Shown here in pieces: positions 50,603 to 58,005 of a DNA stretch of 64,000 bases. Position 1 is the stretch's first letter. Each line of letters begins with the position of its first letter. Both the position numbers and the translations under genes were made by a program. The notes under the pieces are model-generated. The model did no database searches. It was given only the letters and a program-made list of their open reading frames with translations, and was not told where the DNA came from. Origin of the DNA: Gp6-AA40 sp035492455 (GTDB lineage: Bacteria; Acidobacteriota; Vicinamibacteria; Vicinamibacterales; UBA2999); assembly GCA_035492455.1 (NCBI GenBank), contig DATJJE010000070.1:1-64000 (forward strand), read 5' to 3'.

Positions 50603-51466
50603 GTGGCGAGCGAACGCGAGCTCCGGCGCCGCATCCGATCGATCAGCAGCACGGCACAGATCACCAAAGCGATGCAGATGGTCGCCGCGTCGAAGATGCG
50701 CAAGGCGCAGCAGCTGGCGACGGAGGTGCGGCCGTTCGTCCGGTTGCTGTACCGCATGCAGCGTGCGGCGACGAAACACGCGCACGACTCCAACCATCCG
50801 CTGACCGAGATCCGGCCGATCCGCGCGAGAGCTGTGATTCTTGTGGCGGCCGACAAAGGTCTCTGCGGATCGCTGAACTCGAACGTGTTTCGTCTCGCTG
50901 CCGCCTACGATGCGGCGTCGACGATGTTCATTACTGCGGGACGAAAGGCGGCGCAGTACGTCGCGCAAACACGCCGGCGGCTCGCAGCCGAGTTCGCGTA
51001 TGGGGACACGCCGCAATTTGCCGAATCGCGGGCGATTGCCGCGCTCGCGCGCAGCCTGTTCGAAAAGGGGGACGTCGACGCGGTTGATGTGATTGCCTCG
51101 AGGTTCGTGAACACGCTGACCCAGGAGCCGGTGGCAGTGCCCCTGCTGCCGATTTCAGACGTGACCAATCTTCGCATTCCCGGCATGGCGCCGCGGGATC
51201 CCAAAGCGGCGCAGCTCGATTTTCTGTTCGAGCCCGACGCAGCCGATATCGTCAGCTATGCCATCGACGTCTACATCAGAGTGTTCATCCATGTCGTGCT
51301 GCTCAACGCGAAGGCGAGCGAGCAGAGCGCGCGGATGGTGTCGATGCAGAACGCTACCGAAAGCGCCGCTGACATGATTCGCAGTCTGACGCTCGAATAC
51401 AACAAGCTGCGCCAGGGCCGCATCACGCAGGAACTGCTGGAAATTGCCGGAGGCACCGCCGCATGA
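50603..51466 (+). CDS. atpG: F-type ATPase subunit gamma
   Basis: A 287-residue central stalk subunit. The N-terminal helix RELRRRIRSISSTAQITKAM and the C-terminal helix ESAADMIRSLTLEYNKLRQGRITQELLEI form the rotating coiled coil; MVAASKMRKAQ and VAADKGLCGSLNSNVFR are conserved. It starts with GTG 3 bases after atpA and overlaps atpD by 4 bases (ATGA). It links rotation of the c ring to catalysis in beta. Confidence 0.96.
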   Translation: MASERELRRRIRSISSTAQITKAMQMVAASKMRKAQQLATEVRPFVRLLYRMQRAATKHAHDSNHPLTEIRPIRARAVILVAADKGLCGSLNSNVFRLAAAYDAASTMFITAGRKAAQYVAQTRRRLAAEFAYGDTPQFAESRAIAALARSLFEKGDVDAVDVIASRFVNTLTQEPVAVPLLPISDVTNLRIPGMAPRDPKAAQLDFLFEPDAADIVSYAIDVYIRVFIHVVLLNAKASEQSARMVSMQNATESAADMIRSLTLEYNKLRQGRITQELLEIAGGTAA

Positions 51467-52863
51467 ACACGGGCACCATTGTTTCCGTCGTCGGTCCTGT
51501 CGTGGACGTCGAGTTCCCGGGCGCGCTGCCGGCGATTCACAACGCGCTCTCGGTCGAGTGCACTGTACAGAACCGTCCGGTCAGCGTCACGCTCGAGGTG
51601 CAGCAGCATCTGGGCGACCGTCGCGTGCGCGCGGTTGCGATGTCGGGGACCGAGGGCCTCAAACGCGGCTACGGCGTACGTGACAGTGGCGGACCGATTC
51701 ATATTCCCGTCGGTCCGGGTGTGATGGGACGCGTGTTCGACGTGACCGGCAGCCCCGTCGACGAGCGCGGTCCGGTGGATGCCGAGCACTACGTGCCGAT
51801 TCACCGGCCGCCGCCGACGCTGGCCGAGCAATCGACTTCTCCGACGCTGCTGGCGACAGGAATCAAAGTGATCGATCTCATCTGCCCATTTCTCAAGGGC
51901 GGCAAGGTCGGCGCGTTCGGCGGAGCGGGCGTGGGGAAGACGGTCGTCATCATGGAGCTGATCAACAACATCGCGAAGCTCCACGGCGGCATTTCGGTGT
52001 TCACCGGTGTCGGCGAGCGTACGCGGGAAGGGAACGACCTCTATCACGAGATGGCGCAGGCGGGCGTCATCGATGAGAAGAACCTGAGCGCGTCGAAGAT
52101 CGCGCTCGTCTACGGCCAGATGAACGAGCCGCCGGGGGCGCGGCTGCGCGTCGCGCTTGCCGGGCTCGCGATGACGGAGTACTTCCGCGACGAAAAACAT
52201 CAGGATGTGCTCCTGTTCATCGACAACATCTTCCGCTTCTCGCAGGCCGGCGCCGAGGTATCAGCGCTGCTGGGGCGAACGGCGAGCGCCGTCGGTTATC
52301 AGCCGACGCTCGCGTCCGAGATGGGCATGCTGCAGGAGCGCATCACATCGACGGCGAATGGCTCGATCACCTCGTTTCAGGCGGTCTATGTGCCGGCCGA
52401 CGACCTGACGGATCCAGCGCCGGCGACGACCTTCGCGCATCTGGATGCGACGCTCGTTCTCGACCGCTCGATTGCCGAGCTCGGCATCTACCCGGCCGTC
52501 GATCCGCTGGCGTCCTCATCGCGTGCGCTCGCGCCGGAAATCGTCGGCGACGAGCATTATGCCGTGGCGCGCGGTGTGCAGAAGGTGCTGCAGCGATTCA
52601 AGGATCTGCAGGACATCATCGCGATACTCGGCCTCGACGAGCTCTCGCCCGAGGACAAAGTCACCGTCTTCCGCGCGCGCAAGATCCAGCGCTTCCTCAG
52701 CCAGCCGTTCAGCGTCGCGCAGGCGTTCACCGGACGCGACGGTAGGCAGGTGCCGGTCGTGGAAACCGTTCGCGGCTTCAAGGAGATTCTCGACGGCAAG
52801 CACGACGCCGTCTCCGAAGATCGCTTCTACATGAAGGGCGGCATTGACGACGTTACTGCTTGA
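51463..52863 (+). CDS. atpD: F-type ATPase subunit beta (catalytic)
   Basis: A 466-residue catalytic subunit. Motifs include the P-loop FGGAGVGKTVVIMELI, the catalytic Glu in GVGERTREGNDLYHEM, Walker B DVLLFIDNIFRFSQAG, SALLGRTASAVGYQPTLA (ATP synthase signature), DDLTDPAPATTFAHLDAT and LGLDELSPEDK with the DELSEED-like lever sequence. It makes or hydrolyses ATP; direction depends on proton-motive force. It overlaps atpG and atpC. Confidence 0.98.
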   Translation: MNTGTIVSVVGPVVDVEFPGALPAIHNALSVECTVQNRPVSVTLEVQQHLGDRRVRAVAMSGTEGLKRGYGVRDSGGPIHIPVGPGVMGRVFDVTGSPVDERGPVDAEHYVPIHRPPPTLAEQSTSPTLLATGIKVIDLICPFLKGGKVGAFGGAGVGKTVVIMELINNIAKLHGGISVFTGVGERTREGNDLYHEMAQAGVIDEKNLSASKIALVYGQMNEPPGARLRVALAGLAMTEYFRDEKHQDVLLFIDNIFRFSQAGAEVSALLGRTASAVGYQPTLASEMGMLQERITSTANGSITSFQAVYVPADDLTDPAPATTFAHLDATLVLDRSIAELGIYPAVDPLASSSRALAPEIVGDEHYAVARGVQKVLQRFKDLQDIIAILGLDELSPEDKVTVFRARKIQRFLSQPFSVAQAFTGRDGRQVPVVETVRGFKEILDGKHDAVSEDRFYMKGGIDDVTA

Positions 52864-53251
52864 GATCGTCACGCCGACAGGCACCGTCTATTCGGGAGCG
52901 GTGGAGATGGTGACGCTGCCGACCTCCACTGGGCAAATCGGCATCTACCCGCTGCATGCGCCGCTGCTCACTCGCATGGTGCCCGGAGAAATGATCGTCC
53001 GTCGCGGCAGCCGTGACGAGTTCCTCGCGGTCGGGCAGGGGCTCGTGGAAATCACCGCGGATCGCATTTCCATCGTCACCGACATGGCAATCGCCGTCGA
53101 TAAGATCGACGAGGCACGCGTCGAAGAAGCACGGCGGCAGGCCGAGGCACGGTTGCGCGACAAGATCTCCGACGAGGAGGTGGCGACAGTCAATGCGTCG
53201 CTGGCACGTTCGCTCGCGCAACTCCGCGTCAAGGCGCGCCATCGGCTGTAG
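52844..53251 (+). CDS. atpC: F-type ATPase subunit epsilon
   Basis: A 135-residue subunit: N-terminal beta-sandwich (LLLEIVTPTGTVYSGAVEMV, PTSTGQIGIYPLHAPLLT) and two C-terminal helices (DEARVEEARRQAEARLRD). The C-terminal helices can extend into F1 and block hydrolysis in many bacteria. The start is TTG 52844, with AGGGCGG just ahead, 20 bases inside the end of atpD. It is the last ATPase gene; the decarboxylase gene follows after 106 bases on the same strand. Confidence 0.93.
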   Translation: MTTLLLEIVTPTGTVYSGAVEMVTLPTSTGQIGIYPLHAPLLTRMVPGEMIVRRGSRDEFLAVGQGLVEITADRISIVTDMAIAVDKIDEARVEEARRQAEARLRDKISDEEVATVNASLARSLAQLRVKARHRL

Positions 53252-53252
53252 C

Positions 53253-53268
53253 TCACGGGATGCCGTGA
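53253..53268. terminator. Weak hairpin after the ATPase operon
   Basis: TCACGG, loop GATG, CCGTGA just after the atpC stop. A 6-bp stem without a T run, followed by more GC-rich partial palindrome. It may only attenuate transcription, leaving possible read-through into the decarboxylase genes. Confidence 0.3.
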
Positions 53269-53328
53269 TCGGCCGACCGGCAGCCGGGAACCCTCCCGAT
53301 ATTCCACCTGAATTCGCCTAGTCGCTGC

Positions 53329-53361
53329 ATGGCAGGGGCGGTGCACCTTCCGCACGCATGA
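53329..53361 (+). other. Possible 10-codon leader ORF before the ornithine decarboxylase
   Basis: ATG at 53329 opens MAGAVHLPHA and ends in TGA at 53359-53361, overlapping the decarboxylase ATG (53358) as ATGA. E. coli speF is controlled by a translated ornithine-sensing leader peptide, so position is suggestive. There is no clear ribosome binding site and no sequence likeness to the E. coli peptide; chance is quite possible. Confidence 0.2.
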
Positions 53362-55721
53362 TCGAGTTTGCGGTCAAGCCGCCGACTATTCCGATTCCCT
53401 TTCACAAGCTGCTGAAAATCGTGGCCATTGTCGAGGATGAAGATCAGCAGATTCGGCAGCTCCTGCAGCACCTCGAAGCAGAGCACTTCGTCGTCGAAGT
53501 TGCCCACGACTTCAGCCGCGACGTGTCCGAAGATGCGGATGTCGGCGCCTATCTCGCGACGATCGACGGAAAACGTCTCGACGATGCGCGTCAGCTCGTG
53601 CGGGCGGTGCGTGCGACCGGCTTTCACACGCCGCTCTGGGGTATCGCCGATTCGCACCACATCGCGGATATCGCGGTGCTCGGCGCGGTCGGAGAGGTCG
53701 AGGGATACATCTACCTCGGTCAGCAGACGCCTGCGTTCTATGCCAAGCAGGTCGCCGCGAGCGTCGTCGAGTACGGCATGAGCCTGCTGCCGCCGTTCTT
53801 CGGCGGTCTCATGGCCTACGACGCGAAGGCGAACATCGCTTTCGATTGCCCGGGCCACCAGGGCGGTCAGTTCTACCGGAAGTCACCGGCGGGACAGCTG
53901 TTCTACAAGCATTTCGGCGAGAGCGTCTTCCGCAACGACCTGTGCAACGCCGACGTGGCGCTTGGCGATCTGCTGGTGCACGACGGCGCGGCGGCGGAAG
54001 CCGAACGCCACGCGGCGCATGTGTTCGGCGCCGATCAGACCTACTTCGTGCTGAACGGAACGAGCACGTCGAACAAGGTCGTGACCAACGCCGTTCTGCG
54101 GCCGGGCGATCTCGTCCTCTTCGACCGCAACAATCACAAGTCGCTGCACCAGGGGGCGCTCGTGCAGGCAGGCGCAATTCCGATCTTTCTGCCGACGGCT
54201 CGCAATCCCTTCGGCATGATCGGCGCCGTTGACTTCGCCGCCTGGGACGAAGAAGCGCTGCGCCAGCAGATTCGAACGCACCCGCTCGTCACGGATCCGG
54301 AGCGCTATAAGGCGAGGCGGCCGTTCCGCCTCGGCTGCATCCAGCTGGCCACCTACGACGGCACGGTCTACAACGTGCGGCAGGTGCTCGCGAAGATCGG
54401 GCACCTCTGCGACTACGTGCTGTGGGACGAGGCGTGGATCGGATACAACGCCTTTCATCCGCTGTTTGCGGACCACAGTCCCATGCGGCTGGGGAGCCTC
54501 GGCGCGGATATGCCGGGCCTTTTCTCGACGCAGTCGGTGCACAAGCAGGGGGCTGGCTTCTCGCAGGCGTCGCAAATCCACAAGCGCGACGCGCATATCA
54601 AGGACCAGCAGCGCTACATCGAGCCGCGGCGCTTCAACGAGTCGTTCCTGATCCACGCCTCCACTTCGCCGTTCTACCCGCTGTTCGCCTCGCTCGACGT
54701 GAACGCCAAGGTGCACGAGGGGCCGGCAGGCGAGGCGCTGTGGGACAGGTGCATCGAGCTTGGGATTGAAGTGCGCAAGAAGCTGCGACAGTTCGGCTGT
54801 TACTACGCCACTCATGGACGGACCGCCGCGGAGAAATGGTTCTTCGATCCGTTCGTTCCGGACGTTGTCACTATCCGCAACTCACCGCTCACAGAGGACG
54901 CGGCCAATGTGCGCTGGGAGAGTCTGCCGACGGACGTGATCAAGCGTGAGCAGCAATGCTGGGCATTTGCTCCGGACGCGTCGTGGCACGGCTATCGCGG
55001 CTATGCCGACGGATACACGATGGTCGATCCGAACAAGCTGACGCTGCTGACGCCGGGAATCGATCGGCGCACGGGCGACTATCTCGATTTCGGTGTGCCG
55101 GCGACGGTCGTGGCGAATTTCCTCCGCGAGCAGCGCATCGTTCCGGAGAAATGCGATCTGAACAGCATTCTGTTCCTGATGACCCCGGCCGAGGACGAGA
55201 GCAAGTTGAACACGCTCATCGCCAAGCTGGTGAAGTTCAAGAACCTCTGGGATGGCGATGCGGCGCTGGCGGGCGTGCTTCCCAGCATCTGCGCGGCGTA
55301 TCCCGATCGTTACGCCGGTTACACGCTGCGGCAGGTGTGCACCGAGATGCACGCGTTCTACCGCGAGAAGCGCGTCAAGGAATTGCAGCGGCTCTGCTTC
55401 CGTGCCTGCAGCTTTCCGGAGCTCGCGATGTCGCCGAAGCGCGCCTACGAAGCGCTGGTGGGCAACGACGTGGACTACGTGCCCCTCGAGCAGATCAAGG
55501 GACGCATCTCCGCGACGCTGGCCTTGATCTATCCCCCCGGCATCGGCGTCATCGTCCCCGGCGAGCGCTGGGACGATCGCGCGCAACCGATGCTCGACTA
55601 CTTCCTCGCCTTCGAGGAATCGTTCAACCGGTTTCCCGGATTCAACTACGAAGTCCAGGGCGTTTTTCAGGAGCGCGTGGACGGACGCATCAAGTTCCAC
55701 ACGTATGCGGTGCGCGAATAG
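53358..55721 (+). CDS. speF: Ornithine decarboxylase, SpeF type
   Basis: A 787-residue fold-type-I PLP decarboxylase. An N-terminal receiver-like wing domain (about 15-150; KIVAIVEDEDQQIRQLLQHL) is followed by the catalytic core. Core motifs are FDCPGHQGGQFYRKSPAG, FRNDLCNADVALGDLLVHDG, YFVLNGTSTSNKVV and the PLP lysine K396 in TQSVHKQGAGFSQASQIHKR. The C-terminal domain has FGVPATVVANFLRE and VPEKCDLNSILFL. TQSVHKQ-AGFSQ-SQIHK closely matches E. coli SpeF rather than CadA or AdiA. It converts ornithine to putrescine and CO2, using a proton. The next gene is a PotE-type antiporter, as in E. coli speF-potE. It lies 106 bases behind atpC. Confidence 0.95.
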   Translation: MIEFAVKPPTIPIPFHKLLKIVAIVEDEDQQIRQLLQHLEAEHFVVEVAHDFSRDVSEDADVGAYLATIDGKRLDDARQLVRAVRATGFHTPLWGIADSHHIADIAVLGAVGEVEGYIYLGQQTPAFYAKQVAASVVEYGMSLLPPFFGGLMAYDAKANIAFDCPGHQGGQFYRKSPAGQLFYKHFGESVFRNDLCNADVALGDLLVHDGAAAEAERHAAHVFGADQTYFVLNGTSTSNKVVTNAVLRPGDLVLFDRNNHKSLHQGALVQAGAIPIFLPTARNPFGMIGAVDFAAWDEEALRQQIRTHPLVTDPERYKARRPFRLGCIQLATYDGTVYNVRQVLAKIGHLCDYVLWDEAWIGYNAFHPLFADHSPMRLGSLGADMPGLFSTQSVHKQGAGFSQASQIHKRDAHIKDQQRYIEPRRFNESFLIHASTSPFYPLFASLDVNAKVHEGPAGEALWDRCIELGIEVRKKLRQFGCYYATHGRTAAEKWFFDPFVPDVVTIRNSPLTEDAANVRWESLPTDVIKREQQCWAFAPDASWHGYRGYADGYTMVDPNKLTLLTPGIDRRTGDYLDFGVPATVVANFLREQRIVPEKCDLNSILFLMTPAEDESKLNTLIAKLVKFKNLWDGDAALAGVLPSICAAYPDRYAGYTLRQVCTEMHAFYREKRVKELQRLCFRACSFPELAMSPKRAYEALVGNDVDYVPLEQIKGRISATLALIYPPGIGVIVPGERWDDRAQPMLDYFLAFEESFNRFPGFNYEVQGVFQERVDGRIKFHTYAVRE

Positions 55722-55738
55722 CCGTCGAGGACACTCCC

Positions 55739-57070
55739 GTGAATGACCAGAAGAAAATGACGCTCGTTCAACTGACGTTCATCGTCGCGGTCAACATGAT
55801 GGGCTCGGGAATCATCATGCTGCCGACGAACATGGCAAAAGTCGGCGCGATCTCGCTCCTGTCGTGGATTGTGACCGCAGTCGGATCGATGGCGATCGCC
55901 TACGGCTTCGCGCGTGCGGGGCTGTTCAACCAGCGCGAGGGAGGCATGTCGGCCTATGCCGAGGATGCGTACGGCAAATCCGGCTACTTCCTCGTGTTCT
56001 ATCTCTATTTCCTGTCGCTCGCGATCGGCAACGTGGCGATTGCCATCTCCGCAGTCGGCTATCTCGCGGGATTCTTCCCCTGGCTGTCGGCGACGCCGAT
56101 TGCGACGTGTATCGGCGTGATCGGCCTGCTGTGGCTGACGACCATCGCCAACTTCGGCGGACCAACGATCACCGGACGCATCGGATCGATCACCGTCTGG
56201 GGTGTGATCCTGCCCGTCGGTCTTCTGTCCGTGTTCGGCTGGTTGTGGTTCAGCAGCGCGACGTTTACCGCGGCCTGGAATCCACAGGGCCTGACCATGT
56301 TCCAGGGAATGGGCTCGAGTATTGCGCTCACGCTGTGGGCGTTCCTGGGAATGGAGTCGGCGGCTCAGAACTCGTCGGCCGTCGAAAACCCGAAGCGGAA
56401 CGTGCCGCTGGCATGCATGCTGGGCACCCTCGGCGCGGCGTTCATCTACATTTTGTCGACGACGGTCATTCAGGGCATCGTGCCGAACGCGGATCTCGCG
56501 AAATCGACAGGGCCCTTCGCGCTGGCCTACGCGCGCATGTTCAATCCGACCATCGGCTCGATCGTGATGGGGCTGGCCGTCATGGCGTGTCTCGGCTCGC
56601 TGCTCGGATGGCAGTTCACCATCGCGCAGACGGCGAAGTCCGCGGCCGATCAACGGATGTTCCCGACACTGTTCGGCTACGTCAACCGGCTCAACGCACC
56701 CGTCACCGGAATGATCGTGCTTGCCATCGCGCAGACGCTGCTGGCGCTCTCCACGATTTCGCCGTCACTGAGCGATCAGTTCGCCGTCCTCGTCAATCTC
56801 GCCGTCGTCACCAACGTCGTGCCGTATGTGATCGCGCTGTCGGCGCTGCCGATCATGATGCAGAACGCAGGCGTGACGGGGCGGCCGTACCGCCGCACGG
56901 TGGCGATCGCGGTCGTCGCGATGGCCTACAGCGTGTACGCGATCTATGCGTCGGGAAAAGACGCGGTGTTCGGCGGGATGATCGTGACCGGCATCGGATA
57001 TGTGATTTGGGGATTCATCGCCTCGCGGTTTGCCGAAGCGAAACCGGCGGCGCTGCGTCCGGCGGCGTAG
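55739..57070 (+). CDS. potE: Putrescine/ornithine antiporter, PotE type
   Basis: A 443-residue APC-superfamily protein with about 12 helices. The N-terminal KMTLVQLTFIVAVNMMGSG holds the GSG substrate-binding turn of helix 1. FGGPTITGRIGSITVWGVI, LTLWAFLGMESAAQNSSAV and SLLGWQFTIAQTAKS match E. coli PotE segment by segment. It exchanges outside ornithine for inside putrescine, exporting the decarboxylase product. GTG 55739 is chosen as the start because GAGG lies about 10 bases ahead and the PotE-like N-terminus begins here; a longer open frame from 54956 runs through speF in another frame and is not real. It follows speF by 17 bases. Confidence 0.95.
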   Translation: MNDQKKMTLVQLTFIVAVNMMGSGIIMLPTNMAKVGAISLLSWIVTAVGSMAIAYGFARAGLFNQREGGMSAYAEDAYGKSGYFLVFYLYFLSLAIGNVAIAISAVGYLAGFFPWLSATPIATCIGVIGLLWLTTIANFGGPTITGRIGSITVWGVILPVGLLSVFGWLWFSSATFTAAWNPQGLTMFQGMGSSIALTLWAFLGMESAAQNSSAVENPKRNVPLACMLGTLGAAFIYILSTTVIQGIVPNADLAKSTGPFALAYARMFNPTIGSIVMGLAVMACLGSLLGWQFTIAQTAKSAADQRMFPTLFGYVNRLNAPVTGMIVLAIAQTLLALSTISPSLSDQFAVLVNLAVVTNVVPYVIALSALPIMMQNAGVTGRPYRRTVAIAVVAMAYSVYAIYASGKDAVFGGMIVTGIGYVIWGFIASRFAEAKPAALRPAA

Positions 57071-57080
57071 AGGAGGCACC

Positions 57081-58001
57081 ATGTTACGCAAACTCGCGTT
57101 CGTCTCTTGGGCTGTCGCGCTGCTGGGCGCAGCTCCGATCGTGATCCTCGACGCCGCGACGCCGGGCAGCACTGTCGCGCGCATCAAGTCCACCGGCCGC
57201 ATCACATTCGGATATCGCGGCGATGCACGGCCGTTCTCGTACACCGACGATTCGGGAGCGCCGGCCGGATATTCCGTCGTCCTCTGCCAGCAGATAGCCA
57301 ACGAGGCCAAACGCGACCTCGGGATGCCGGAGCTGAAGGTCGAATGGAAGCCGGTTGCGTTCGAGCAGCGCTTTCGCTCCCTTCGCCTCGGCGAAATCGA
57401 TCTGATGTGCGGCGCTGACACGGTGACGCTCGGCCGCCGGTCCGAGGCGGACTTTTCGATTCCGATCTTCCCCGGCGGTATAAGCGCGCTGCTCCGGTCC
57501 GATAGCTCCGCACGTCTGCGCGACGTCCTGTCGGGACGCGGCCAGCCGTTTCATCCGGTGTGGCGCGCCTCCGCGACGCAGGTCCTCCAGTCGCGGGATT
57601 TCTCGGCGGTAGCCGGTACCACCGCCGAGACATGGCTCGGTCAGCGATTGAACGATCTGGATGTTCGCGCGGGCGTGGCGCTGGTAGATACCTACAGCGG
57701 AGGCGTGCAGAGGGTTGTGCAGCGCCGCTCCGATGTGCTGTTCGGCGAACGCGCGATCCTGCTGGACCTGGCGAAGCGTCACGGGGATGCGCGTGATCTC
57801 GTCGTACTGGATCGCCTCTTCACGAACGAGCCTGCCGCGCTGGCGCTCGCTGCCGACAACAACGATTTCCGCCTGCTCGTCGATCGGGCGCTGTCGCGAC
57901 TCTACCGTTCCCCCGACCTGGGCGTGCTCTACGCCAAGTACTTCGGTGAGCCGGATGAGACTGCGTTGACATTCTTCCGCTGGAACGCACTGCCGGAGTG
58001 A
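57081..58001 (+). CDS. Orphan amino-acid-binding protein (SBP family 3)
   Basis: A 306-residue exported protein of the extracellular solute-binding family 3, GltI-like. The signal peptide is KLAFVSWAVALLGAAPIVIL. Family motifs are IKSTGRITFGYRGDARPFSY, GAPAGYSVVLCQQIA, EQRFRSLRLGEIDLMCGADT (as in the glutamate/aspartate binder) and SRLYRSPDLGVLYAKYF. Two cysteines, in VLCQ and LMCG, could form a disulfide. AGGAGG 4 bases before ATG 57081 fixes the start. No ABC permease or ATPase gene accompanies it in the window; it is embedded between potE (10 bases) and adiA (4 bases). It may feed a distant transporter or act as a periplasmic amino-acid sensor. Confidence 0.85.
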   Translation: MLRKLAFVSWAVALLGAAPIVILDAATPGSTVARIKSTGRITFGYRGDARPFSYTDDSGAPAGYSVVLCQQIANEAKRDLGMPELKVEWKPVAFEQRFRSLRLGEIDLMCGADTVTLGRRSEADFSIPIFPGGISALLRSDSSARLRDVLSGRGQPFHPVWRASATQVLQSRDFSAVAGTTAETWLGQRLNDLDVRAGVALVDTYSGGVQRVVQRRSDVLFGERAILLDLAKRHGDARDLVVLDRLFTNEPAALALAADNNDFRLLVDRALSRLYRSPDLGVLYAKYFGEPDETALTFFRWNALPE

Positions 58002-58005
58002 CAGC

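Noticed and set aside
47166..53251. Sodium-type N-ATPase operon
   Set aside because: N-ATPase operons have a different gene order, carry atpQ and atpR and lack delta. Here the order is the standard a-c-b-delta-alpha-gamma-beta-epsilon, and the c subunit lacks the sodium ligand glutamine.
54956..55738. In-frame N-terminal extension of the PotE antiporter
   Set aside because: It overlaps speF in another frame; the PotE-like sequence begins only at GTG 55739, which has its own ribosome binding site.
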